64,000 nucleotides of DNA from Megalobrama amblycephala (lineage: Eukaryota; Chordata; Actinopteri; Cypriniformes; Xenocyprididae). The DNA lies in assembly GCF_018812025.1 (NCBI RefSeq), contig NC_063050.1, positions 12,255,037 through 12,319,036 on the forward strand. The letters are read 5' to 3'. The notes beneath the pieces were generated by a model, which worked only from the letters and a program-made list of their open reading frames with translations, had not been told where the DNA came from and ran no database searches. This document shows, piece by piece, positions 46,081 through 56,713 of this stretch; the first letter of the stretch is position 1, and each line of letters begins with the position of its first letter. Both the position numbers and the translations under genes were made by a program.

Positions 46081-47445
46081 ATGGTGTTTACAAGCAGGTT
46101 TGATGATGACGTACTACCGTGTAGCCTAACTGAAAGTTGTTTGATTTCACTGAATGACTGATCCTTGACACGATCGCGGAGAGAAACCTAAAGTCGATTC
46201 GACGCTAATTTCATTTAATACATATATTTTAATGTTGTCGATTTAAGTAGCAAATGGCAATCGAAAAAAAAAATATTTAAGGTCTTCGTAATGATTTTCA
46301 GTTTTGATTAAGGTAACTAAAGCAAAGCAACAGTTTTTCAAATAACAGAAGAATGTAAAAGTTTGATATCTGGGGTAAAAAGCGCCCCTGCTGTTTAATT
46401 AACTAACAACGAAAGACACTAAACAGAAAGCAAAAAATGATAGTTAATTTCATCAGTGATAAAGACAAGATGAAAAATTGAGTTATATGTAAAACATACT
46501 GTTAATGAAAATATGATGAGAAAAAATAACACCACCACTAGATATTAACAACGCACCGATGCACAATGATTTCTGAAGAAGAATGATTTCTGTATGATCA
46601 GTGCACTTTCTTGACAGCCAGAACGTTAGCCGAAGTTATGAGAAAGTTCCCTGTTATAATTAACAATGTAGTCATGAAATCATAGACTCTATCCTCAAAA
46701 TCTGATCACAGATATGACTGTAGGTTTAACTCAATATATAATTCTTCATAATGCATAAGTCAGCTCTGTTCCTGCGAGGCGTCCTCACATCCTCTCTCCT
46801 CCTCCAGAGAGTCCAGATTATGGGAACCAAGTAGTTGAGCAAAAACCCAAATATATCTGCTCCTCTGGAGCTTTAGCACACATCAACTCTCAAATCTCAA
46901 CAGCAGCTTTTGATGCTCTCATGGTGAATATAAAAATGCTCAGGATGCCACCATACTACTGATAAACTGTTTATTAATCTCTCTTTAAGATGGGACAGGA
47001 TATGAACTGAACACATTATATTATTGCAATGAGGACATATGCATTCATTTAAATATTACAGTAAATCATCTACACATGTAGGCCTACAGTAAGTCAAACA
47101 CATGCTGTTTGGCAGAGAAGATGGTTATTCATGTGCTGATGGCTTAAAGAGCTAGAGAGGACTAGTCAAGAGTCTCCATGGTGACACTGATTAATGTTTT
47201 TACAAGATTTGTTTTTATCAAGAACCGAGCAGAGCAGATTGTCTTGACAGAAAGATTTGCCAGATGAAGTAGCTCCCTCACCTGGCCAAAGAGAGAAAAC
47301 GCATCTGTAAAGATTAAACTAAGAGTACAAGTCATTTTAGGCCTAACTAGGCGTGATGAAAATGAGACGCATGAGAGTCAGAATCACAGATGTTTAAATG
47401 TCAGTTGTATCTCCCTGTTTTAGACACTATGCTGGCTGAATTGGA
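46081..47445. other. intergenic, no gene seen
   Basis: No coding exon or recognised repeat beyond scattered AT-rich simple sequence. A region around 46740-47000 has a more balanced composition but no long frame or splice signals that agree. Confidence 0.4.
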
Positions 47446-47812
47446 ATGGGTTAGTTCACCCAAAAATGAAAATTCTGTCATTTATTACTTACCCTCATGC
47501 CGTTTCACATCCGTAAGACCTTCGTTGATCCTCGTAACACAAATTAAGATATTTTAGTTGAAATCCGATGGCTCCGTGAGGCCTTCATAGGGAGCAATGA
47601 CATTTCCTCTCTCAAGATTCATTAATGTACTAAAAACATATTTAAATCGGTTCATGTGAGTACAGTGGTTCAATATTAATATTATAAAGCCACGAGAATA
47701 TTTTTGGTGTGCCAAAAAAACAAAATAACGATTTATATAGTGATGGCTGATTTCAAAACACAGAGCGTTATGAATCAGTGTATCGAATCATGAATCGGAT
47801 CACGTGTCATAC
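47446..47812. mobile_element. single arm of the TTAA palindromic family
   Basis: GGGTTAGTTCACCCAAAAAT through TCCGATGGCTCCGTGAGGCC to GAATCGGATCACGTGTCATA follows the left arm of 8940-9736 closely. The right arm is absent; sequence after 47812 is unrelated. Confidence 0.75.
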
Positions 47813-49259
47813 CCGCCATATTATATATAACCAATCACATGCATCCATCTCCAGCAACAATAATATAACGTATTAATTTGAAGCAATAATGTTTATAGTG
47901 TTACATGTGCACTCTGTTTTGGACTTGTGTTGTACCATTTCCCGCCACTAGTTATTCACCATGGTTACTGATCACCCCAATCACCACATTCAGCTGTGTT
48001 CAATCACCCTCCTTGTTTCCCAGTGTAAATAAGCCCTGTGTTTCCTGTTCAGTATTTTCCGGTATCGTTTGTGTATTGTGTGGTTGTCTCTCCGTTGAAC
48101 ATGTCTGTGGATTACCCTTCTTGTGGATTTATTAAAGAATGTTATACTTCTATCTTACAACCAGCAACTGTAACATATAGAACCCAAAATATTTGTAAAA
48201 ATATAAATAATCTAATATTAAATAGCTGTTGTTTGTTGTATTGATTTGATTTTATTACTATCACTCAACTGTACAGTGTCCTTGAGTGTTTTGAAAGGTG
48301 CCTTAAAATAAAATGTATTATTATTATCAGAGCATGACCATGAAAGTGCAAAAGAGAGTTGTGGTGCCAAGATATTGCATAAAACACTACGCAGCTCCTT
48401 TATAGCCTCTCAGGCTCCTTCAGAACATTACACTGATGACACAAATCAAGTTCTGTAATAATAACCTTTTGCGTTCATAAAATACAGAATATTACTGCAA
48501 AATTCTAAATGATTGACATGGGAAAATTGGGTATCATTCAGCTTGATATCAAACTATTAAAGGTCAAATATTCTGAAGCTATAAGCAAAAATAAAATTTT
48601 CCATTATTCCCCAACACTAGGTGGCGCTGTGCCGCAACTTCTCACGTGGTGCAGGTATCACGTCACTTTGTAGGCCAAAACACAGAAACGCAGTTCCATG
48701 GTGCCGAAGTCAGTGGGTTTTTTCAAACGGGTTTTTGATTAAATGGCTGAAATAAGGTCTGTGGTGAACACAAGCTCAAGACACTTTTTTGTAAGACATA
48801 AAGTACATCATTACCCCATTTATGATTTTTTAAAGCAGTTACATGTCTTGAAAAAGGTGGTTAATATTATGTCTAAATAATATGTATAAATGTTCAGTTT
48901 ATAAATAGTTTATTACACTATAATTATAATCATATAATCACTTTCTAAATGATCTTATGAACCACTGACAACTCCTAAATAACTAGTTAGTAAATAATGT
49001 AATACTTAATTTAGAAATGATAAATTGATCATTAATAAATAAAGTATGACGATACAACTATTAAACACATTATAGATATGCTTATAAATCAAGAACAAAG
49101 CGTTTATAGCTGTATTTATAAACTGCTTACTAATGTCTAATGTAGGGACAATGCTTTATAAATGATTAAATGACTATTTACTAATGCTTAACTAAAGATT
49201 CATAGCATGAGTTATTATAAAGTGTTACCAAGTATTTTTGTTACGTTTTTTTTACCCCA
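47813..49259. other. intergenic, no gene seen
   Basis: It includes CCCCAACACTAGGTGGCGCTGTG (48608-48632), a common fish repeat phrase, and a TTATAAA/ATTAGT-rich stretch (48880-49235) ending ATAAAGTGTTACC, a likely MITE piece. No gene is supported. Confidence 0.4.
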
Positions 49260-49965
49260 GATAATCAAATTGTTTGCAATCTGTTACAAACTTATGAGGA
49301 ACAAAACCATTCAAACTAGGGCTGGGCGATATTTCGCATCCGATTCTCACGCGCATTTCGTCAGTAAAGCCGGTTCCCTGATTACCGCTAAATCGCCATC
49401 ACCTGCTTTCAAATGGAGCGCCATTTAATAGACAGAGCCGTAGTTCACTGATAAGCCACGCAATATCACGTTCATATCGCAGATGAATCGCCTTCGATAA
49501 TGAACGCGATATTTGCGTGGCTTATCAGTGAACTACGGCTCTGTTTATTAAATGGCGCACCATTTGAAAGCAGGTGATGGCGATTTAGCGGTAATCAGGG
49601 AACCGGCTTTACTGACGAAATGCGCGTGAGAATCGCATGCGATATATCGCCCAGCCCTAATTCAAACTGTGAAAAACACATCAAAAACATTTAATCACAC
49701 ATTATAAAAGTCTTAAAACAGTTTAAAGATTAGAAAATGAATATTTTCAAGGAAATGTGAATAATTAAAGTCATTACACTGTTTAAAAAATAAAAACAAT
49801 AAATTACAAAATAAAAGACAAGAACTTCTTAAAGAGAAAACTTCTCAAAGAATTTCCAAACAGTTATGTCATAACATAATATTTTACAATAAAATAAAAT
49901 AAAATATTGATTCTGTGGCTTATTTTTTATTTTATTTACACATTTAATGTTCATTTAATGTCCAT
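49260..49965 (-). other. orphan GIMAP 3' UTR-like block, split by a hairpin
   Basis: The third copy of the 3' block seen at 2120-2475 and 22400-22790 (ACACATTATAAAAGTC, ACAAAATAAAAGACAAG, CTTCTCAAAGAATTT, GATTCTGTGGCTTATTTTTT). The 343-bp hAT hairpin 49317-49659 is inserted in it. No adjacent coding sequence remains apart from remnant G to the right. Confidence 0.5.
49317..49659. mobile_element. 343-bp hAT-type hairpin element, exact 8-bp TSD
   Basis: TAGGGCTGGGCGATATTTCG and CGATATATCGCCCAGCCCTA bound a near-perfect palindrome of the same length as 13426-13768. ATTCAAAC flanks both sides exactly (49309-49316 and 49660-49667). The clean duplication sets the ends and supports hAT transposition. 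Confidence 0.92.
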
Positions 49966-50186
49966 GGGGCCTGAGGCCCCATCGCCCTCCCCAGCACGAT
50001 ACGATATCATATACTCACGTCTGATATCATATACTCAAGTGATTAATTAAGTGATGATTATTGAAGACACCTGATGATAACAAGCAGAATCACTGAAGGA
50101 AAGAGAAACAAGAACTACAACTGACTTCAGCCACAGCCTTAGATGAAATCAACTGAAAAGACGAATAAGTGCAGCACACATTTTAG

Positions 50187-50190
<4 letters not shown>

Positions 50191-50228
<38 letters not shown>
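50191..50228. repeat. TA dinucleotide microsatellite
   Basis: About 19 TA units, followed by TACACACATCTTATATATAC. It lies in the 3' flank of GIMAP remnant G. Confidence 0.9.
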
Positions 50229-50235
<7 letters not shown>

Positions 50236-50269
50236 CTTATATATACATTGTATATATACATCTTGTTAC

Positions 50270-50492
50270 AGAACAATGGCACTGACATATTTTAAGATTT
50301 ATCAGTTCTCAGATGAGAGTGTTAATTTAACACTGGGAGTTTTTCTGTGTAACACAACACTGTGTGGCTGTTACACAATTTTATGTTTTTTTAAAAAAAA
50401 TAATAATAATCCAATACTAGCTGCTACAGACAGTTAGATGGGTGGATGGATGGATGGATAATTCAATACTTACTTAGAGGATGGTTTTCCAT
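50270..50492 (-). pseudogene. GIMAP type I remnant G (first exon and 3' end only)
   Basis: Exon 50492-50474 reads ATG GAA AAC CAT CCT CTA A, then GTAAGTATTG, and upstream codons keep KRNS, as in other type I copies. The expected tetranucleotide tract (GGAT) follows in the intron. Within 70 bp the sequence passes straight into TAGCTGCTAC..ATTGG and TTTTTTTAACATAAAA, matching the last codons and 3' UTR of copy B. The whole G domain has therefore been deleted, leaving only the ends. Homology to B's 3' flank continues (GTTAATTTAACACTGGGAGT, GGCACTGACATA). Confidence 0.7.
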
Positions 50493-51479
50493 GCTGTTCC
50501 TCTTCCTATGATAAGGAAACATATTTTGTTAAATGAAGGATAAAAACTTTCTTTTTTTCACAGACTAAAGTCAAAGGGTTTAATTTTTAGATTTCTTTCT
50601 GGATCTCCATGTCTGCTAAAGATTACACTATTTCTGCTTCATGATACAAGATCTGTTGTCCACTTTTGCCATGGATTTTCAAAGGACACCATGGCCCCTG
50701 ACTTTGACTTACGTTTTTTTTTTTCAATTACTAACATACTTTTGTCCAATCTGTAGTCACATTTTCAAAACTCTAAACACATTTAGCAGAACATCCATCT
50801 GTTGTGACCATACCATTCAATTCATGTCGTTTCACACAAAATTCAGCCAATTAACACATTTCTAAAATGCTTACATTTTCTTTTCACGTAAGCTTTCCCC
50901 ATATCAAAATCATGGATCTTTCTCATCTTATATACAAATGCTTAAACACAGCATGTCAGAAATGAAGACCCAATGTTCCAATCATTAAATATAGGATAAA
51001 ACAACAGCAGCTCAACAGTGTTGAAAAAAATATATATAAAACAAATACTGAAACAATTGATAAGCATTTTTTATTAGCAGATCACTGAAATATTGAGCAG
51101 ATTCCAGTCTCAGTTGGAGGCATAGTCAGATGTTGAACTTCTTTCCATTACATGGACATACAAAATAGGACTCTTTGAATCAGATTTGTTCTGAGTGTAT
51201 GGAGAACAACACATGAGGAGCAAAAAAAAAAAAAAGTCTGGGTAAGGGAGAGGAATACATGAAGGAGAAGAGGACAAGTTGGATCAGGACAAGGGAGAAT
51301 AAGAGATAGAGGAGAGGAGGAAGAATGTGTGCTGGACTGTGCATCTCTGTTTTTTTTTCACCATCATAGTTTATATATCACAATTCTGAGGGGAAAAAGT
51401 CAGAATTGTGAGATGTAAACTCACAATTGCAAAATATAAATAAATAAATAAAAAATAGAATTGTGATTCCAGGTGATTT
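50493..51479. other. upstream of remnant G, no gene seen
   Basis: The first part resembles the upstream region of other type I copies (GGAAACATATTTTGTTAAAT; TTCATGATACAAGATCTGTTG is shared with 31020-31045). The rest is AT- and GA-rich with no coding. The A-rich end and AATTGTGA-type words near 51380-51470 may be retroelement edges. Confidence 0.4.
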
Positions 51480-52850
51480 GTTATTTTTAGTGCTTTAATG
51501 GATTTCTCAATTTCATTTAGAGAAAGGTTTTGGGAACATTGAATTTGACTTTCTAAAGATAGCATTTTTGGATTTCTAATTGTTTTAAAAAGAATGGAAT
51601 TATCTTGATTTTCTTCTAATGAATAGATATCTTTATAATACTTAGAAACAAATTTAAAAATCATAACTAGGTCTTCAGTAACAATGTCATTAATTTTTAG
51701 CTTTCTAATCAGACACATTTCTGCATTTCTTTTTTCAAGACTAAAAAAGTATTTACTGTTTCTTTCACCTTCTTCCATCCATTTTCTTCTAGATCTTACA
51801 AAAGCACCTTTGGCTTTTTCTTGATAAATATTGTGTAGTTCTTTCTGTAAATTTTCTAAAATATCATTATTGGGTGGGTGGGGTGTTTGAGTTAAATTTG
51901 AAATCTCTCTAATTATGTCTTGAATAGGTTTTCTTTTTTTCATCGCCATTTTTTTTCCCCAAATTGAATGCTAAATTTTCTTACTTCAAATTTTAATAGT
52001 TCCCACATCATGCCATATTCCTTTTGAATATTTGCCTGTTTCCAGTATTTATTTATTAATAATTGGATTTGTTTCATATAATCTTCATGGTACAAAAGTG
52101 AATTGTTTAGTTTCCAATAACCTACATTTCTAGAATTATACTGTATATGTTCAGATTTAATCTTTAAGGTTAAAGTTTTGTGATCGGTGAGAATAGCTGG
52201 GCAAATTTCTGTTTCTAAAATTTCTGTTCTAAATCAGAGGAAATCAGCCAAAAGTCAATTCTCGATTGCTGAGTTATCTGCTTATTGCTCCATGTAAATT
52301 GTCTAATGAGGGGGTTTCTATTTCTCCATATGTCTATGAGAGCTAAATTATCACAAAAATTCTGGAGATTGTTATTCTTATTAAAAACTTTGGGGGGAAT
52401 CTTTCTAGAACATTATCATGAACCATATTGAAGTCTCCACTAATAATTATCTTTTCCATTGGAAATTTAGTTGAGAGAATATTGACATTTTCCTCTATAG
52501 TTTCTAACAAATCAGAATTTAAGAAAGAGGAATTGTATCCATAAACATTACATAATATAAACAAATTACTGCTAGTTTCAATAACCAAAATAACCCAATG
52601 CCCTTTGACATCACATTTGTTACAAAGAATTTTCCCTCTGAAGTTGCCTTTTAATATGCTCACACCCGCTGAATGATTATTTCCATGTGCTAACCAAAGA
52701 TCATCACCCCACTGGTTCTTCCAAAACAAAACATCTTCTTGTAAAAAAATAAAATCTGCCTTCATCTCTTTACAAAACAAAAATATTGCTTTTCTTTTTA
52801 CAATATCTTGAATGCCCTTTACATTAAGCGATATAAGTGATAACTCTGTT
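51480..52850 (-). mobile_element. L1-type LINE ORF2 fragment (endonuclease to start of RT)
   Basis: Minus-strand frames, shifted against each other, read in order: SLISLNVKGIQ and FIFLQED (start of an APE-type endonuclease), AHGNNHSAGVSILKGNF, IISGDFNMV (GDFN motif), SRIDFWLISSDLEQ, GYWKLNNSLL, FEVRKFSIQFG, SRRKWMEEGERNSKYFFSLE and LSLNEIEKSIKAL. This is the order of L1 ORF2 from the endonuclease to just before the reverse transcriptase. The catalytic RT and ORF1 are missing, and at least two frameshifts occur, so it is an inactive internal fragment. Confidence 0.8.
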
Positions 52851-52999
52851 ATGAAATATCAACAAGAGAGAAAAGAACAGAAATATGAAGAGGGTTTAGT
52901 CCATCCTCAACTTCAAAAGCAGAACAGACTTGAAACAAACTCGATAAAATATAACTAGTCCACAATATGAACTCAATATGAAAAGTGGTCTATATGTTA

Positions 53000-53250
53000 C
53001 ACTGTTAAAGATTTCCCTGTATTTTTACAGTACAGTACTGGCAGCACAGTTGCCAGCAATGCACTGTATTTCGCTTTACAGCAATGTACTGTAATGCAAT
53101 TTTACAGTACAAAGAACACTACTGTATAACTATATTACAGTATTTTACTGTATTTTTACAGTATTTTGTAATTTGATCCATTTTTACTGTATTTTACTAT
53201 ATTGTAATATGTAGTTATTTTACTGTTAAATATTACTTATAATCATTACT
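53000..53250. repeat. TTTACAGTA-rich dispersed repeat
   Basis: ACACTGTTAAAGATTTCCCTG followed by many TTTTACAGTA/TACTGTA words. This resembles the internal part of a common CACTG-ended fish repeat. No matching right end was identified. Confidence 0.4.
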
Positions 53251-54054
53251 AATAATGATAAAATATATAATTATATAATACATAGGTTAGAATAGTATAT
53301 ACATACTATAGTTAGTAATATTACAATAGTACTATACTACAGAACAACATTACAAATCAAAAGGCAAACCAAACAGAGTAAATTTAAAAATATATTATTT
53401 CTTTATATTAAATCTCTGTTACCACTTGAGATCCAGCAGAGCTTTTAAAATCTGAAGGGTTTTTTTGAAACACACACAGACATCAAGAATCAGCATATGA
53501 CCCTCAACAATGGTGACAATCAAACAAAGTGCTTCATGCATGAATAAATTATGATCTGAATTGTCCTGTAATTTTCATAGATTGTTCATGTTTGCTTTTA
53601 TTTTTCTGTTGTTTTGTTGTGACAGTAGCTTGTTTTGTGATGTTCAGAGTTGATCTGTTTGTCAGATTATTTATCGTCACCGTTCTTGAGAATAAGATGC
53701 TGATATTTAGACAGAGATCTAGATTCTAGATTTAGTCAGAGATTTAGACTCTAAATGACATCATCAAATTATATTGTGACCATAACAAATGTGCTTTACA
53801 AACACAAAGTTGGAGCAGCCAGAGAACAATTAATAATGAAAGGTAAAGAGTCGAGAGCCCAACTAAAGCAAACGCTGACCTCTTTCATGGTGACTTGAAA
53901 TGAAACATTCATAAAACATTAATTAACACCTTTTTTTCTCTCTTTCCTTCAGTGATTCTGCTTATTATCATCAGGTGTCTCCACTAATTGTCAATCATCA
54001 CTCAATCATCAATCAATTATCTCATTAACTTTAACACTGCTTCAGTGTTCATTT

Positions 54055-54872
54055 TTAAAGGATTAGTCCACTTTTAAATAAACTTTTCCTGATAATTTAC
54101 TCACCCCCATGTCATCCAAGATGTCCATGTCTTTCTTTCTTCAGTCGAAAAGAAATTAAAGTTTTTGATGAAAACATTCCAGGATTTTTCTCCTTATAGT
54201 AGACTTCAATGGGCACCAAACAGTTGAAGGTCAAAATTAGTTTCATTGCAGCTTCAAATTGTTCTACATGATCCCAGATGAGAAATAAGGGTCTTATCTA
54301 GTGAAACCATCACTCATTTTCTGAAAAAAATTGACAATTATATACGTTTTATCCATAAATGCTCATCTTGAACTAGCTCTCTTCTTCTTCTCCTCTATTT
54401 GAATTCCAGCAGTGTAGACACTGCTAAGCATAATACTGCCCTCCACAGGCCAAAGTTTGAACTAATTTTTATATGCAATATGCTAGTTCAATAGTATATA
54501 ACAATTAGTTCAAACTTTGACCTGAGGAGGGCAGTATTACACTTAGCAGTGTCTACACTGCTGGAATTCTAATAAAGAAGAAGAAGAAGAGAGCTAGTTC
54601 AAGATGAGCATTTATGGATAAAACTTGTGTGAGTGTGAGAAAATGAGTGATGGTTTCACTAGATAAGACCCTTATTTCTCATCTGGGATCGTGTAGAACA
54701 ATTTGAAGCTGCAGTGAAACTAATTTTGACCTTCAACTGTTTGGTGCCCATTGAAGTCTACTATATGGAGAATAATCCTGGAATGTTTTCATCAAAAACT
54801 TTAATTTCTTTTCAACTGAAGAAAGAAAGACATGAACATCTTGGATGACATGGGGGTGAGTAAATTATCATT
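54055..54872. mobile_element. second TTAA palindrome family, near-complete copy
   Basis: The left arm TTAAAGGATTAGTCCACTTT..CTCACCCCCATGTCATCCAA and the right arm GACATGGGGGTGAGTAAATT are inverted, with pairing through almost 800 bp to a centre near 54465. The terminal TTAA is present at the left; the right end has drifted. It is the same family as 37858-39903. Confidence 0.8.
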
Positions 54873-55190
54873 TGGAATGTTTAAAAATGTGTTTCAAATG
54901 AAATGTTGTAAAATGTGAAAATGAATAAATTCTGATTTTAATTCAGCGTGTGTGTGTGTGTGTGTGTGTAAAATATATATATCTTGTTATAGTCAACGAT
55001 TGTACGCTGTCAAAGCCAGTTTTGTCCCCTTTTTGAAGGGTCAATTTTTGTACTGTTAAATAAAGGTACAAAATTGTCACCAAAGGTACAAAACTGGTCT
55101 CTTAAGGTACAAATCACAAGGGTACAAATTTGTACCTTTGTACCATTGTACCCCTAAAGGTACAATTATGTACTTTATTTTCTGACAGTG

Positions 55191-55340
55191 AAAGGCAATC
55201 CAGTTTACTTGTTAAAACCATGCAAACCGATTGCCTTAAAAAAAAAACAAGTAAGCGTTACTCATTTGAGTAACGCTTACTTGTTTTTTTTTTAAGGCAA
55301 TCGGTTTGCATGGTTTTAACAAGTAAACTGGATTGCCTTT
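55191..55340. repeat. perfect 150-bp palindrome (74-bp arms, 2-bp loop)
   Basis: Arms 55191-55264 and 55267-55340 are exact reverse complements, including equal runs of ten A and ten T, around a TT loop. A related, imperfect stretch (CAAGGCAATCGGTTTGCATG) occurs at 55633-55652, followed by TTTTACAGTG, so this may be part of a larger CACTG-ended element. Confidence 0.93.
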
Positions 55341-55883
55341 GAAGTAAGGTAATTCCAAGTTGTATGCAGAAAACATCATCTTAGCACAACTTGCATAAAT
55401 GAGTTAGGAATACTCACAAAGTGTATTTTACTTGAAATTATTTAGTTGTTTAAAATAGTAATTCTGAGTAGTCTATACTAAGAAAGTAGGCTACATCTAA
55501 TCTTAATCATCTCTGATTAAGTATACGATACAAATTTGTTTTAAGTTACTGGAACTCTCTTGTAAGTGTACAATACTAGACAGGCACTTGTTAGTTCTAC
55601 ATATTCCTATTTCACCTTACTTGGTTTTTTCAAGGCAATCGGTTTGCATGCTTTTTTAAGTAAGGTTTACTTATTGGATTTTACAGTGTTAAGAAGATTT
55701 GCCCTCGGTTAAGTTACATTATATGAGAACAGATTGAACAGTCAGAAAACACCTCCTATTGTTCCACAGAAGAAGAAGAAGAAGAAAAAGTCATACAGGT
55801 TTTGAACAACATGCGGGTGAGTAAATTATGACAAATTGCACATTCAAAACCATAACAAATTAAAAATACATTTATTTTAATTT

Positions 55884-55886
<3 letters not shown>

Positions 55887-55969
<83 letters not shown>
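55887..55969. repeat. CA dinucleotide microsatellite
   Basis: About 41 uninterrupted CA units. The minus-strand frame with a Cys/Val run across it is an artefact of the repeat. Confidence 0.95.
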
Positions 55970-55973
<4 letters not shown>

Positions 55974-55999
55974 ACAGCTCCAACACTAATCAGACACAC

Positions 56000-56713
56000 T
56001 AGAAGCAGCTAATCAAGCTCTTCAGGACTGCTCGAAAATCAGAAGCTGAAGCAGGTTGGACATACATTTTGCAGGGCAGTGGACCAGGCTGAAGACCCAT
56101 GATCTAGAGTTTCATGATTTGGTATTTATTATACTTGGTATTTATTCAAACCATTATCATTAACTGAAAGGTTACATTCACTAGATTACAAGGTTTAAAT
56201 TTTAGGCAGGGATGAAGGGAGAAACGTAGGGCACAACTTTTTTTCACTCTTATGTGAGATACTCTTTTTTTTCAACATTTGCAAACTGATAGTATAAAGC
56301 ACACTTTTACTTACCAGCCTGCATTCACAGGAGATACCTGTATGGGCTTGTTTGTTCATTCCAGTATTAAGTGAATGAGAGCACAGAAAAATCCCCAGTG
56401 TTCCACTTAATGAGATAATTAATGTGTTAAAGGACGTTCAAAGAATTATGTTCAAAGAATGTTTGCTGCCAACATTATGAAAGCATTCATATAATACTAA
56501 TGACAATATGTGATTATTTCATGAACATAGTTTTGAAAGTGTTTAATTCTAACATTTGCATAACCTTTACATATATTATAGAGAAAATTTAGGAACAATA
56601 ACAATGGAACAGGCTACAAAACTTTACCACGTTATGTTATCAGTAATTGCATTAGTCTTTTTAGACAAACTTTTTTATATATAAGAAACTGTGATAATTA
56701 TAATGAGAATTAT
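56000..56713. other. 3' flank of GIMAP copy F, no gene
   Basis: AT-rich sequence containing AAAAATCCCCAGTGTTCCACTTAATGAG and similar phrases near 56390, a trace of the TTAACACTG repeat family. Nothing coding was recognised. Confidence 0.4.

Noticed and set aside
47905..48244. overlapping plus-strand frames rich in Cys/Ser/Phe
   Set aside because: The sequence follows a transposon arm and resembles dispersed repeat; no domain was recognised.
55756..55986. Cys/Val-repeat frame
   Set aside because: It is produced by the CA microsatellite.
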